Part shown: positions 1 through 7,236 of the stretch, piece by piece
Layout: the number at the start of each line of letters is the position of its first letter
Position numbering within the stretch: the first letter of the stretch is position 1
Assembly (NCBI GenBank): GCA_001510135.1
Contig: LFER01000038.1
Location: forward strand, 1 to 64,000
Length of the DNA: 64,000 nucleotides
Reading direction: 5' to 3'
DNA from: Alphaproteobacteria bacterium casp-alpha6
GTDB taxonomy: Bacteria; Pseudomonadota; Alphaproteobacteria; Rhodobacterales; Rhodobacteraceae
Program-made: the position numbers and the translations under genes
The notes under the pieces: generated by a model
The model's database searches: none
Told to the model about the DNA's origin: nothing
Seen by the model: only the letters and a program-made list of their open reading frames with translations

Positions 1-52
1 CTTTGCACTTTTGCAACTGAAACTAAATCCCAGAACGTGCGGGGCTTTTTCT

Positions 53-157
53 TTATTTCGCATCTCCACGATGAACAGTCATTGTGGCATCGCCAACTTC
101 TACTGCGCCAACTACAAGGCTTTCAGCTTTTAAGCGATAATTTTTGCGCTCTTCCAT
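53..157 (-). CDS. 34-aa ORF overlapping the 3' end of the AlpA-like gene
   Basis: An ATG at 155-157 opens inside the last codons of the AlpA-like gene in another frame and runs 34 codons to a TAA at 53-55. The peptide starts MEERKNYRLK and ends TVHRGDAK. It is polar, with no membrane segment and no family I recognise. Overlap of this kind often means translational coupling to the upstream regulator, as in phage regulator operons. There is no independent ribosome binding site, so it may be a chance ORF. Confidence 0.35.
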   Translation of the reverse strand: MEERKNYRLKAESLVVGAVEVGDATMTVHRGDAK

Positions 158-354
158 AAGTCGCTTTCGCTGTGACCCAGAGCCTCCTGCTCAAACGCTT
201 CGATCTCTTGCAAGGCCCAACGGGACCATCGGGCGGTCAGCTTTACGGGTTGTGGGAATTGAGGATTGGTCCGTGCTTGCACCCAGACCCATTGGCGGGT
301 GGTGCCAAACCGTGTGCCGACTTCGGCGTCGGTAAGCCATACTTTATCTGTCAT
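130..354 (-). CDS. AlpA-like helix-turn-helix regulator / excisionase-like protein
   Basis: A 74-aa protein of the AlpA/MerR-like winged-helix type. It opens with a helix-turn-helix pair (LTDAEVGTRFGTTRQWVW, about residues 7-24) followed by the family's typical 'NPQFPQPVKL' turn (about 30-39) and a short helix, EIEAFEQ. Such proteins in small integrative elements act as excision factors or switch regulators binding near att sites. A clear AGGAG lies about 8 bases before the ATG. It faces away from the two cargo-like genes at 449-1053, so the 355-448 gap likely holds divergent promoters. It is a different sequence from the second AlpA-like gene at 3694. Confidence 0.75.
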   Translation of the reverse strand: MTDKVWLTDAEVGTRFGTTRQWVWVQARTNPQFPQPVKLTARWSRWALQEIEAFEQEALGHSESDLWKSAKIIA

Positions 355-448
355 CTTTTTGCTCCTAATTACGGAAGATGACTGTTAAGGTTCGGATAGT
401 CTCACAGTGCGGCAACCCCTTAGTTGCGAAAATATAAGGAAACGAGAA

Positions 449-769
449 ATGTCTGTTTTTGAAAAAACAATTAATGCATTCAAAGATCGTGACATTGATG
501 CTTTAGAAAACCTTCACCATGAAGATTTCATATATGTTAATGACTATTCCTTTTCAGATAGAGCAGACCATCTGGCAGGATTGAAAGTCTTCATACAAGA
601 CACTGACTGGCACCATAAAACGAGATGTGTGCATGAGGACGCTTATACGCTTGTAATGCGAACTGAACGCATTGACGAAAATGGTCACCTCACAGTGTCG
701 AACAATGTTTCGCAAATAAAGAACGGACAATATTACCGTACAATGACCGTGTCTTCAGATTTGGAATAG
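449..769 (+). CDS. SnoaL/NTF2-like small protein
   Basis: A 106-aa protein whose layout fits the NTF2/SnoaL-like cone fold: an N-terminal helix (SVFEKTINAFKDRDIDAL), then 'LENLHHEDFIYVNDYS', a pattern common where these proteins start their beta sheet. Members serve as small isomerases, hydrolases or ligand-binding proteins; no substrate can be named here. An in-frame ATG exists at 407, but AAGGA eight bases before the ATG at 449 decides the start. It probably forms an operon with the gene at 781, 11 bases downstream. It looks like cargo of the left element. Confidence 0.6.
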   Translation: MSVFEKTINAFKDRDIDALENLHHEDFIYVNDYSFSDRADHLAGLKVFIQDTDWHHKTRCVHEDAYTLVMRTERIDENGHLTVSNNVSQIKNGQYYRTMTVSSDLE

Positions 770-780
770 AGGAACGAAGG

Positions 781-1053
781 ATGGCATACGCAAGAGTAGT
801 AAACTTAGAGTATAAATCTTCGGAGGATGTAGAGATTTATTTCAAGAAGTGGGAAAAATGGGCACCTGATAATATGCCAGAGGCCATCAGCAGAACAAAC
901 GTTAGAACGTGCGAAAACTCCACTTTGTTAATGGCAATATATAAAACTGAAGAAATGGCTCAAGAAGCCAGAGAAAAGGCAGATAAGTTTTTTAAGATGG
1001 AAGCCCAGCATTTACATGAAATAATCGATTTTCATGGACCCGTTATGGAATAA
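781..1053 (+). CDS. small protein, possible dimeric alpha/beta-barrel (ABM-like)
   Basis: A 90-aa protein, second gene of a likely two-gene operon, with GAGGA/AAGGA directly before the ATG. The pattern (VVNLEYKSSEDVEIYFKKW, then NSTLLMAIYKTEEMAQEAREKADKFF) resembles ferredoxin-like alpha/beta barrels of the antibiotic-biosynthesis-monooxygenase type: beta strand, helix, 'expressive' strand, helix. No catalytic residue is recognisable. A strong hairpin terminator begins eight bases after the stop codon. Function unknown; the fold assignment is inference from the strand/helix order. Confidence 0.6.
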   Translation: MAYARVVNLEYKSSEDVEIYFKKWEKWAPDNMPEAISRTNVRTCENSTLLMAIYKTEEMAQEAREKADKFFKMEAQHLHEIIDFHGPVME

Positions 1054-1060
1054 AAAAATA

Positions 1061-1092
1061 CCCCCGCAGAAGTGCCCAACTGCGGGGGTTTT
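1061..1092 (+). terminator. rho-independent terminator after the 449-1053 gene pair
   Basis: A perfect 9-bp stem (CCCCCGCAG / CTGCGGGGG) is followed by TTTT, right after the stop at 1053. An A-run precedes the stem, so it could work weakly in both directions. Confidence 0.8.
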
Positions 1093-1096
1093 AAGG

Positions 1097-1132
1097 GCGC
1101 GCCGATGGTAGGTGAAGAAGAGATCGGCGCGC
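1097..1132. repeat. inverted repeat GCGCGCCGAT / ATCGGCGCGC
   Basis: A perfect 10-bp inverted repeat with a 16-base loop, four bases after the terminator tail. No T-run follows. The role is unknown; possibly part of a structured RNA or a protein-binding site. Confidence 0.6.
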
Positions 1133-1193
1133 GTCATTCAGATTGCAAACCCTATGCCAATTTTTGCTGACTATCTTTAAAGGTGTAACAATT

Positions 1194-1226
1194 AAAAAAA
1201 GCCCCCACAGAATTAACTGCAGGGGC
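1194..1226 (-). terminator. terminator-like hairpin, minus orientation
   Basis: Read on the minus strand, GCCCC and GGGGC arms with an inner CTG/CAG pairing are followed by seven T residues. The loop and inner stem (CAGAA...AACTGC) resemble the hairpin at 1061-1092, suggesting a duplicated element. No minus-strand gene lies directly upstream. Confidence 0.5.
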
Positions 1227-1308
1227 ATGAAAGGCCGCACCATTGAGTGGCAGTCCAACGATGCATTTTTGTCTTGCAGATTTCAGACAATGAGAACAAA
1301 AGTAGAAC

Positions 1309-1560
1309 ATGATTAAACTGTCGTCAATCCACCAAAACCATCTTGTTCTAAATTGCCGATGCGAACACGTAGGCCATATATCGGTTCAGGACCTCATTGA
1401 AGTGTATGGGGGAGATGTGGATGTGGACGCTATAGAGCGCGCGGCACGATGCTCAAAATTCAAAGGCAAAAGCATTTCAAGCGTGCAAATCATTTATGTT
1501 GGGGGGAGTTTTGAGGCGATGCATACGTCGCATACGCCAAAGGACAGCAAAGATTGGTGA
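1309..1560 (+). CDS. conserved hypothetical, degenerate zinc-ribbon-like protein
   Basis: An 83-aa protein. Residues 15-30 (LNCRCEHVGHISVQDL) and 46-50 (ARCSK) recall a family of small alphaproteobacterial proteins in which CRC...H...CSxC cysteines look like metal ligands. Here the last Cys of the CxxC is replaced (CSKF), so metal binding may be lost. No good ribosome binding site precedes the ATG. It lies alone between the hairpin cluster and the arm-site repeats at the right end of the left element. The family resemblance is from memory and moderate. Confidence 0.55.
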   Translation: MIKLSSIHQNHLVLNCRCEHVGHISVQDLIEVYGGDVDVDAIERAARCSKFKGKSISSVQIIYVGGSFEAMHTSHTPKDSKDW

Positions 1561-1600
1561 ATAATTGATTTGTAGTATGGCAAGTATGCAACAGAAAAAT

Positions 1601-1623
1601 ATGTACCGTAAAATGTACCGTAA
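1601..1623. repeat. paired direct repeats ATGTACCGTAA, candidate integrase arm sites
   Basis: Two perfect 11-bp direct repeats (1601-1611 and 1613-1623) are spaced 12 bp apart, 50 bp before the att core at 1674. The right end of the neighbouring element has repeats of different sequence with the same 12-bp spacing, 54 bp before its core. These look like arm-type sites for a different integrase, not present in the window. Confidence 0.6.
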
Positions 1624-1673
1624 ACACGCCCACCAACCCTAAAAGTAAACAAAAACAATAAGTTAAGGGAACT

Positions 1674-1690
1674 TAATGGCGGACAGACAG
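1674..1690. repeat. att core repeat, left copy
   Basis: TAATGGCGGACAGACAG, 17 bp, is identical to 10701-10717, which covers the 3' end of the tRNA-Ser gene including its CCA. Sequence identity stops immediately on both sides. This is the expected product of integration at a tRNA 3' end. Confidence 0.8.
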
Positions 1691-1798
1691 TCCAACATAT
1701 GCTGAAAGCTAAGTTATTGTAATTATTTATAATTATATGATTATAAACGATTTATTCGAAAATTATATAATCTCATACTGTCCCTTATGATCATATAG

Positions 1799-1838
1799 TG
1801 GTATACAATCCATGATAAATGGCTACAAATGGTATACA
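1799..1838. repeat. TGGTATACA repeats at the integrase start, candidate arm sites
   Basis: TGGTATACA occurs at 1799-1807 and ATGGTATACA at 1829-1838. The second copy lies inside the first codons of the integrase gene. The same 10-mer occurs twice at 10625-10646, the other end of the element. The distribution fits arm-type sites of the encoded integrase, with possible autoregulation. Confidence 0.6.
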
Positions 1839-3045
1839 AATGCCACTCAAGTACAAAGAGCTAGAAGCACTAGCAAAAGAGCCAGAGCAGAAATGGGTAC
1901 CAGATGGCTCCCCTAACCTTTATGCGTTTTCAAGAGGCAATGGCAGCGTCACATGGGTTGCTAGAATTTCACATGACAAGAAGCGGCAACACTTCACAAT
2001 AGGGAACTTCCCAGAGGTTAAGGGTGACAAAGCAAGGGCAATCACCCCTGCTATCAAATTGTTGCATCAGCAAGGTTACAGCAAAGATGCAATCAAAAAT
2101 GCTCTTACGCTTTCTAAGCTTGATCCAATTAAGTTCGCAGCTTTGGTGAAGGGAGAAAAAATCTCTTCAGACAAAAAAACCGACGTTTTTGAGAAGGTTG
2201 CAACCAACTGGTATGAAAATCACCTGAAGGATGGACTGTCAGAAGGACCATACAAGCGACAGGTAATGCAGCAACTGCAAGATTATGTATTTCCACACTT
2301 AGGCTCACTCCCAATCAATGAAATTAAGCAGAAAGACATCATTGAAGCCTTAAGTACACTTTGGAAAGCTAAGAAGGAAACTGGGCGAAAACTGCGCGGT
2401 AATATTGAAAGAATATTCGAATGGGCCATGAGCCAAGAGCTGGTTGGGGCCAACCCGACGCCTTCATCGAGAGTGATGCCTAAAGCTTCTCATATTATCC
2501 AGCATATGCCCAGCCTACCCTATGAGCGCGCGCCAGAGTTCTGGAACTGGTTGATGACCAGACCCCGCATGAGCATCGAAACACAAACCGGCCTTGCCAT
2601 AGCGTTGCTTCTTGCAAAAAGAACACAAGAAATCCGCTTTATGGAATGGAGCCATATCGATTTGGACAAGGCTATTTGGACAACACCAGCTGATAAGATG
2701 AAAAAGCGAAAAGAACATCGTCAACCACTTACAGAGCCAGTTGTTTCGATGCTCAAACAGATGAAGGAAATGAAAGGCAGTCAACGCTATGTTCTTGCTA
2801 GCAACGATAAACCATTAAGTGAAAATGCGATGTTGTATGCCGTAAAACGATTTGATGACATCACAGTACATGGGTTTCGTGCGACGTGCGGAACATGGTG
2901 CGAAGAGAACGGCGTTGATAAGGAAATATCAAAATTTATTAAGGCACATCAGCCTGACTATCTTGACGCAGCCTATCAGCGTTCCGATCTATTAGAACAA
3001 CGAAGAGAAGCACTCCAAAGCTGGGCGGAATATGTCACAAGATAA
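1819..3045 (+). CDS. tyrosine-type site-specific integrase (P4-like)
   Basis: A 408-aa phage-type tyrosine recombinase. The N-terminal ~100 residues fit the arm-binding domain of P4-like integrases ('SVTWVARISHDKKRQHFTIG'). A core-binding domain follows at about 120-225. The catalytic domain shows Arg268 (RTQEIR), the HGFR box (His351-Arg354), His377 (AHQ) and the nucleophile Tyr386 in AAYQR. All expected catalytic positions appear intact. It sits 128 bp from the left att core and presumably inserts the element at the tRNA-Ser 3' end. An AT-rich stretch (1700-1795) upstream would suit its promoter and bending-protein sites. Its last 14 bases overlap the next gene. Confidence 0.93.
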   Translation: MATNGIQMPLKYKELEALAKEPEQKWVPDGSPNLYAFSRGNGSVTWVARISHDKKRQHFTIGNFPEVKGDKARAITPAIKLLHQQGYSKDAIKNALTLSKLDPIKFAALVKGEKISSDKKTDVFEKVATNWYENHLKDGLSEGPYKRQVMQQLQDYVFPHLGSLPINEIKQKDIIEALSTLWKAKKETGRKLRGNIERIFEWAMSQELVGANPTPSSRVMPKASHIIQHMPSLPYERAPEFWNWLMTRPRMSIETQTGLAIALLLAKRTQEIRFMEWSHIDLDKAIWTTPADKMKKRKEHRQPLTEPVVSMLKQMKEMKGSQRYVLASNDKPLSENAMLYAVKRFDDITVHGFRATCGTWCEENGVDKEISKFIKAHQPDYLDAAYQRSDLLEQRREALQSWAEYVTR

Positions 3046-3631
3046 AACGGTATTCAGGCGAATTAAGCACCGAATTGATAGCACCAGAAAAAATCTAGCT
3101 GAACTAAGTGAAATTACCGCCAAGAAAGATCTAATCAACATTATCACGGGAATGGGTGATTTATTAGAAGACAATGGATTTGGTCGTGACCCGTTTGAGG
3201 ACATAAGCGGGACACGGGTAAACATTTTACATGACTACTTGGACAATGGTGAGCCAAGCGCATCCAATTATGCAGCACAGGCAATAATTCACTCAAAACG
3301 AGCATTGGAATTACTAGAGGCGGAACCATCAGCCAAAGCAATGCAAGACCTCGCATTTAATGCAATGAGAGCACAGAACTTTGCAACGCTCGCAAATATG
3401 CGTGCCACAAACATGGAAAGAGATTTATGGAGTGGTAAAAAATCAAGAACTTCAAAGGGTAACCCCTCTGACTTTGGAAAATACAACGACATGCATAAAA
3501 AACGAAAAGCACTCGTAGAAGAAGCGAAAAGGCTAGGAAAAGATGCGATTGCATACGTGGCTGAAAAAGAAGGCATCTCCGTTCAGGGTGCTCAGAAATA
3601 CCTACGCAATAAAGGTTTTTTGGACAACTAG
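3032..3631 (+). CDS. unknown protein coupled to the integrase
   Basis: A 199-aa hydrophilic protein whose ATG lies inside the integrase 3' end (14-base overlap), so the two are probably co-translated. The middle is predicted helical (residues 70-125, many Ala/Leu/Met). The C-terminal ~60 residues are strongly basic and end in 'EKEGISVQGAQKYLRNKGFL', which reads like a helix-turn-helix. I do not recognise the family. The position suggests a DNA-binding accessory of integration, excision or replication. Confidence 0.75.
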   Translation: MSQDKTVFRRIKHRIDSTRKNLAELSEITAKKDLINIITGMGDLLEDNGFGRDPFEDISGTRVNILHDYLDNGEPSASNYAAQAIIHSKRALELLEAEPSAKAMQDLAFNAMRAQNFATLANMRATNMERDLWSGKKSRTSKGNPSDFGKYNDMHKKRKALVEEAKRLGKDAIAYVAEKEGISVQGAQKYLRNKGFLDN

Positions 3632-3693
3632 GGTACTTGTACCGAAATGACCTGATACCCCTTGGACATCAATCGTGACCATGAGGTAACAAG

Positions 3694-3900
3694 ATGTCCG
3701 ACAGAATAATCAGAACCAAAGAGTTAATGCACAAGTCTGGATTGACCCGAGCCAGTATGTATCGGAAACGCCAATCGGATCCAAACTTTCCTAAACCAAT
3801 AAAGTTAGGTGATCGGGGCGTAGGTTTCTCTGAAAAAGAAGCAGATGCCTATATTGAGATGCTGATCGAAACTCGCGGCATATATCCAACTCATAATTAA
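3694..3900 (+). CDS. AlpA family helix-turn-helix regulator
   Basis: A 68-aa protein with the full AlpA layout: 'RTKELMHKSGLTRASMYRKR' as the helix-turn-helix, then 'DPNFPKPIKLGDRGVGFSEKEADAYI'. The 'P.FPKPI.LG.R..GF...E...' pattern is the hallmark. AlpA of prophage CP4-57 promotes integrase expression and so excision; P4-like satellites use relatives in the same way. GAGGT lies 6 bases before the ATG. It sits between the integrase module and the RepA-like gene, the usual place in small integrative elements. Confidence 0.88.
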   Translation: MSDRIIRTKELMHKSGLTRASMYRKRQSDPNFPKPIKLGDRGVGFSEKEADAYIEMLIETRGIYPTHN

Positions 3901-3999
3901 AATAGGCCGCGCATGTAGCATTGTACGCAGCCTATCTTGATCAGGTTTAGTGCAATTATTATAGCTACTTACGTGGTATTTCTCAACTGGAGATTTGCT

Positions 4000-5436
4000 A
4001 TGTCATACGAACAAAACTCAAAGCTTTATCCGGATTATAGAGCTGGCGTGACAACCTACCACAATGCAGACACGTTTTTTGGATATGAGGCACCTGAAGA
4101 CTTGCAGGAATTTCTGCAGGAACAAAACATCAGTGACGCTACCGTATACGTGGAAATCGGAAATAAAAAAGTTCCATTCGTTAAAGGTCATCATAGCTTT
4201 TCTTGCGGTGATCCAAATTGTTATTCTTTGGCTACCAATTATGAAAATATGTTGGAATTTAACTATCCATCCTGCGAGCTTTGGAAACAAAAAATAAATA
4301 AATATGAACAACTTAAGTCTCAATATTCACGTGATGAACTGTGCAGCTTAAGTGATGAAACTTTACGTCAACGAGCCTACGACGATGTACAGAAGCAATA
4401 TGAACGGAATATTCTAGAATGTGTGGTAGACGGCGCGGTTCTAAGTGCCGAACAAATTTGGAAAAAAGTTGCTAACGCAAAGCCGTCATCGCTATATTGC
4501 AATCCATTTGAGGGCTTCGATGCTTCCGACACGCCAGCTGTACCTATAAAATGGATTATCAAAGATATAATTCCGCAAGCCAGCATTAGCTCTATTTTTG
4601 GCAGTCCAGATAGCGGCAAAACCTTTCTAGCACTAGAATTAGCCCTTATGGTAGCCACAGGAACGCCATTTAATGGTAAAGAAGTAGACCAAGGATCGGT
4701 GCTTTATTTTGCGCCAGAGGGCAGCACGGGTCTCCCCATCCGTCGCGATGCCTGGCTAAAAGAAAACGGTTGGTTTGGTCACTTTGTACCCTTCTACTTG
4801 CGCGGAAACGCCTTCAGCTTCTCATCACAAGAAGATCGAGATTATTTGGCGAATACGTTGAGTTTCGTAACGGAGCGATGGGCACCTAGGTTGGTTGTAT
4901 TTGACACCCTTGGGCAAAGTCTCGGTTGCTATGATGAAAACTCAGCAAGCGACATGAACCTTATCGCGCGGTATTTAAACGATCTTAAAATTCACCATAG
5001 CTGCAGTTTTCTTTTGGTCGATCACTCAGGGCATGAAAGCAAAAGGGCTAGAGGTTCGTCAGCAAAAAGAGGAGCTTGGGACGCTGAGTTTTTCGTCTCT
5101 CGGAAAGATGACTTGATCACGGTTAAGAATACAAAGATGAAAGATGCACCAACAGCTAAAGACTTCACGATGCAACTGGTTCAGCGCCATAACAGTTTGG
5201 TGTTAAAGGAAACAAAGACGCCAACCACACACGTCGATGTACTGCGTGATCTTATCGAGAAAAATCCTTGCTATGATGAAACGCAAATCAGGCAGACATT
5301 CTATGAAACGTGCGCTGCAAAAACACCGGAAGCTAAACAAAAGGCCTTTCAGCGATCTCTCGATAAGCTTGTTGAGCAAGGACTTGTCATCAAACTCATA
5401 TCAGACAGCGAGACGAAGCTTGCCCTGAAGACATAG
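4000..5436 (+). CDS. RepA/AAA_25-like ATPase, probable replication protein
   Basis: A 478-aa protein from the ATG at 4000, preceded by GGAG. An upstream in-frame ATG at 3937 would add a hydrophobic stretch lacking a ribosome site. The ATPase core starts near residue 180: Walker A GSPDSGKT (about 201-208), Walker B VVFDTLG (about 299-305), then 'LLVDHSGH' and 'RARGSSAKRGAWD', as in plasmid RepA-type hexameric helicases. The N-terminal 150 residues hold a short cysteine cluster (SCGDPNCYS), possibly a remnant zinc motif of a primase. The last ~70 residues look like a winged helix. In the element it would drive replication after excision. Confidence 0.85.
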   Translation: MSYEQNSKLYPDYRAGVTTYHNADTFFGYEAPEDLQEFLQEQNISDATVYVEIGNKKVPFVKGHHSFSCGDPNCYSLATNYENMLEFNYPSCELWKQKINKYEQLKSQYSRDELCSLSDETLRQRAYDDVQKQYERNILECVVDGAVLSAEQIWKKVANAKPSSLYCNPFEGFDASDTPAVPIKWIIKDIIPQASISSIFGSPDSGKTFLALELALMVATGTPFNGKEVDQGSVLYFAPEGSTGLPIRRDAWLKENGWFGHFVPFYLRGNAFSFSSQEDRDYLANTLSFVTERWAPRLVVFDTLGQSLGCYDENSASDMNLIARYLNDLKIHHSCSFLLVDHSGHESKRARGSSAKRGAWDAEFFVSRKDDLITVKNTKMKDAPTAKDFTMQLVQRHNSLVLKETKTPTTHVDVLRDLIEKNPCYDETQIRQTFYETCAAKTPEAKQKAFQRSLDKLVEQGLVIKLISDSETKLALKT

Positions 5437-5437
5437 G

Positions 5438-5481
5438 CCGGACAGACACCCCCCCTCCTTTAGGAGGGGGTGTATGTCCGG
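5438..5481 (+). terminator. long GC-rich hairpin directly after the RepA-like gene
   Basis: The stem begins two bases after the TAG and has about 20 pairs with one G/A mismatch and a two-C bulge, closing on a small loop at 5459-5462. No T-run follows, so it is atypical as an intrinsic terminator. It may instead protect the mRNA end or be a replication or packaging signal. The left arm contains CGGACAGACA, the same 10-mer as the att core. Confidence 0.55.
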
Positions 5482-5663
5482 TCATGTCGGAAGCTTTGAA
5501 TTTTTGCTTTTCGTTGGTGACTTATGAAAAATTTATCCGTCAAACGCTCTAGCACCCCCCTAGCATCCGCGCTGGCTCTAGGAACAAATCGCACCTCCGC
5601 GTAACTCGCGGTTGATTGCGGCTGGAAGAACCTAGTTGCGGTGCGGAGCGGGGCTAGTATTCT
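5482..5663. other. non-coding GC-rich stretch with short inverted repeats
   Basis: No ORF is supportable. It holds several short self-complementary stretches (for example CCGCG...CGCGG near 5596-5610) and repeats of TGCGG. Lying beside the RepA-like gene, it is a candidate replication origin of the element, but no clear iteron array is seen. Confidence 0.3.
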
Positions 5664-6677
5664 CTACTTACAGCCACCCATTATAAAATCTAGCTTTTCA
5701 TCTTTACTGTTATCGAACTCTGAACTTCCGCGGCTTCCGTTGAAGTCCGTAATTTCGAAAATAAAATCTTCACCAGTTGCAAGATTTTTCCTGAAATCGT
5801 TGTACCGTTTAGGTAAGAATGCCGCTCTACCACTAGTTGACTCACCCCAACGTTCACTGATAGGTTCGCCCTTTCCAAATCGATATCGAACTGGGACGCT
5901 ATCGTCTCTAGCTCCAATATAGCCGTTTGTGGTAATAAAAATTTCATAACCGCCTCGTGCATCGCAGCGGACTACAAGTTCTTTCGGATCATCGTTACCG
6001 ATGTAACCTGAAGCCTCAAGAACAACCATTGACGAATTTTTGTCGTTAAAACTATCAAACTTCTCGATAAAAACCCATTTTGAAGCATTTTTCACGTCTT
6101 GCGTTGGATCACTCGTGTCGCTGTTGTCACCAACTTCATTTACATCGTTACTAACCGAGTCGGCTTGAGTATTATTACCTTCGCCACTTGTAGTCATTTT
6201 GGGGAACGCTATGCCATACTTAGCTTGCAAATATGCCATCTGCAGTTGGCTCAAGGTCAATTTCTCTGTCTCTACACGACTTAATGCTAAAGCTTTTATA
6301 AGTCCTCCAGCACTCTCAGCTTCTTGTGTGGCTAAATCGACAGCTTTTTGTTGCTGAGCAAGCTCACCCAGTAATTTTTGAGCAATTTCTTCGTTAGGGT
6401 TAACTGCTGGAACCTGTATGGCTAATGAAGCATTGCCTTCCGCTGCACTAATTCGATTTTCGATTAGAACCTTAGATAATAGAAGTGCCTCTTTACGTGT
6501 TTTGGCTAAAATTTGAATGAGACCTCCTTCGTACTCAGAAATAGTTATATCAACCGCTTCTAATTGCGAGGTAATGGAACTCAATTCTGCTTTGAGGTCC
6601 GTAAAATCTTGCGCGGAAACGTTGTAGGCTAAAGTCGATGTCATTAAAACCGTGCCTACTAAAGACCGAATTTTCAT
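5664..6677 (-). CDS. secreted coiled-coil protein with VasI/TagO-like C-terminal domain
   Basis: A 337-aa protein with a cleavable-looking signal peptide (residues 1-22, ending NVSAQ). Residues 25-160 are helical, with two similar modules containing 'EAVDITISEYEGGLIQILAKTR' and 'KAVDLATQEAESAGGLIKAL', pointing to an internal duplication. A low-complexity Asp/Ser/Asn linker follows (about 165-195). The C-terminal 140 residues (KWVFIEKFDSF ... VRYRFGKGEP ... ERWGESTSGRAAF) read like the beta-rich VasI/TagO domain known from type VI secretion-associated and other exported proteins. No T6SS genes are nearby. It points opposite to its neighbours and looks like island cargo acting in the periplasm or at the surface. 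Confidence 0.7.
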   Translation of the reverse strand: MKIRSLVGTVLMTSTLAYNVSAQDFTDLKAELSSITSQLEAVDITISEYEGGLIQILAKTRKEALLLSKVLIENRISAAEGNASLAIQVPAVNPNEEIAQKLLGELAQQQKAVDLATQEAESAGGLIKALALSRVETEKLTLSQLQMAYLQAKYGIAFPKMTTSGEGNNTQADSVSNDVNEVGDNSDTSDPTQDVKNASKWVFIEKFDSFNDKNSSMVVLEASGYIGNDDPKELVVRCDARGGYEIFITTNGYIGARDDSVPVRYRFGKGEPISERWGESTSGRAAFLPKRYNDFRKNLATGEDFIFEITDFNGSRGSSEFDNSKDEKLDFIMGGCK

Positions 6678-6804
6678 GAAGTGCTCCTTTAGTCATTAAC
6701 TTATGCCAGCATACTTATGTTAGTGCATCAGGCAATCCCTATGTTTGATCCATCAAATATGATATTATTAACAGTATGTTATCCATCGAACTTGACAGTT
6801 CATC

Positions 6805-7236
6805 ATGTATAATTCAGTCGATCTAAAATTCGCATCTGGCGCAAAATCAACCGAAGCCCTTTTATGTGATTTGGGGAGATACGATTTTTTTATCCAGCCA
6901 GTGCGCCGGATACGCTCTCACAACGTCTACAACCTTGCCTCAGTCGCGCGAGCTTACTTGCTGGGAGCGCTACAGCAACAAAATATACCTACCAGCCATA
7001 TTCCAGACCTTTTCCAGCGAATTGATCAAAACGCACTAGATTATGCCTGCGACCAGTTTGAGACGGGCGAAATTGATACGCTGATATGCGTCTTTTTATC
7101 GTTCACGCCAGATGAAGATTTTACTGGCGTTTGCACCAACGCGGCTGAACTTCCTGAAATACTGCAAACTCTTGGACATTTCACGGCAATCGATTTGTCA
7201 GAGTTTTTGACCCGCAAGCTGCAAGGTGATTTATGA
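6805..7236 (+). CDS. unknown 143-aa protein, first gene of the capsid operon
   Basis: The gene opens without an obvious Shine-Dalgarno; TTGACA and TATAAT words lie just upstream but only 10 bp apart. Residues 33-70 (RRIRSHNVYNLASVARAYLL and following) recall the helix-turn-helix layout of MerR-like or small-terminase-like proteins, but this is weak. Its stop overlaps the next ATG (ATGA at 7233-7236), so the three genes 6805-9237 form one coupled unit. I do not recognise the family. Confidence 0.65.
   Translation: MYNSVDLKFASGAKSTEALLCDLGRYDFFIQPVRRIRSHNVYNLASVARAYLLGALQQQNIPTSHIPDLFQRIDQNALDYACDQFETGEIDTLICVFLSFTPDEDFTGVCTNAAELPEILQTLGHFTAIDLSEFLTRKLQGDL

Larger units (their letters stand above)
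1..1690. mobile_element. right end of a second (left) integrative element, partial
   Basis: This stretch carries an AlpA-like regulator, two small cargo-like genes, a degenerate zinc-ribbon-like gene and, just before the shared att core at 1674-1690, two direct repeats ATGTACCGTAA. The 9-kb element to the right has the same arrangement at its own right end: paired 12-bp-spaced repeats, about 50 bp, then the core. The inference is a second element inserted at the same tRNA site, with its integrase beyond the left edge. It could instead be a decayed part of one larger island. Confidence 0.5.

Noticed and set aside
1061-1226. Retron or integron attC reading of the hairpin cluster
   Set aside because: No reverse transcriptase or integron integrase is in the window, and the stems lack attC core motifs.
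6790-6804. TTGACA/TATAAT promoter just before the 6805 gene
   Set aside because: The two words are only 10 bp apart, too close for a sigma-70 promoter.
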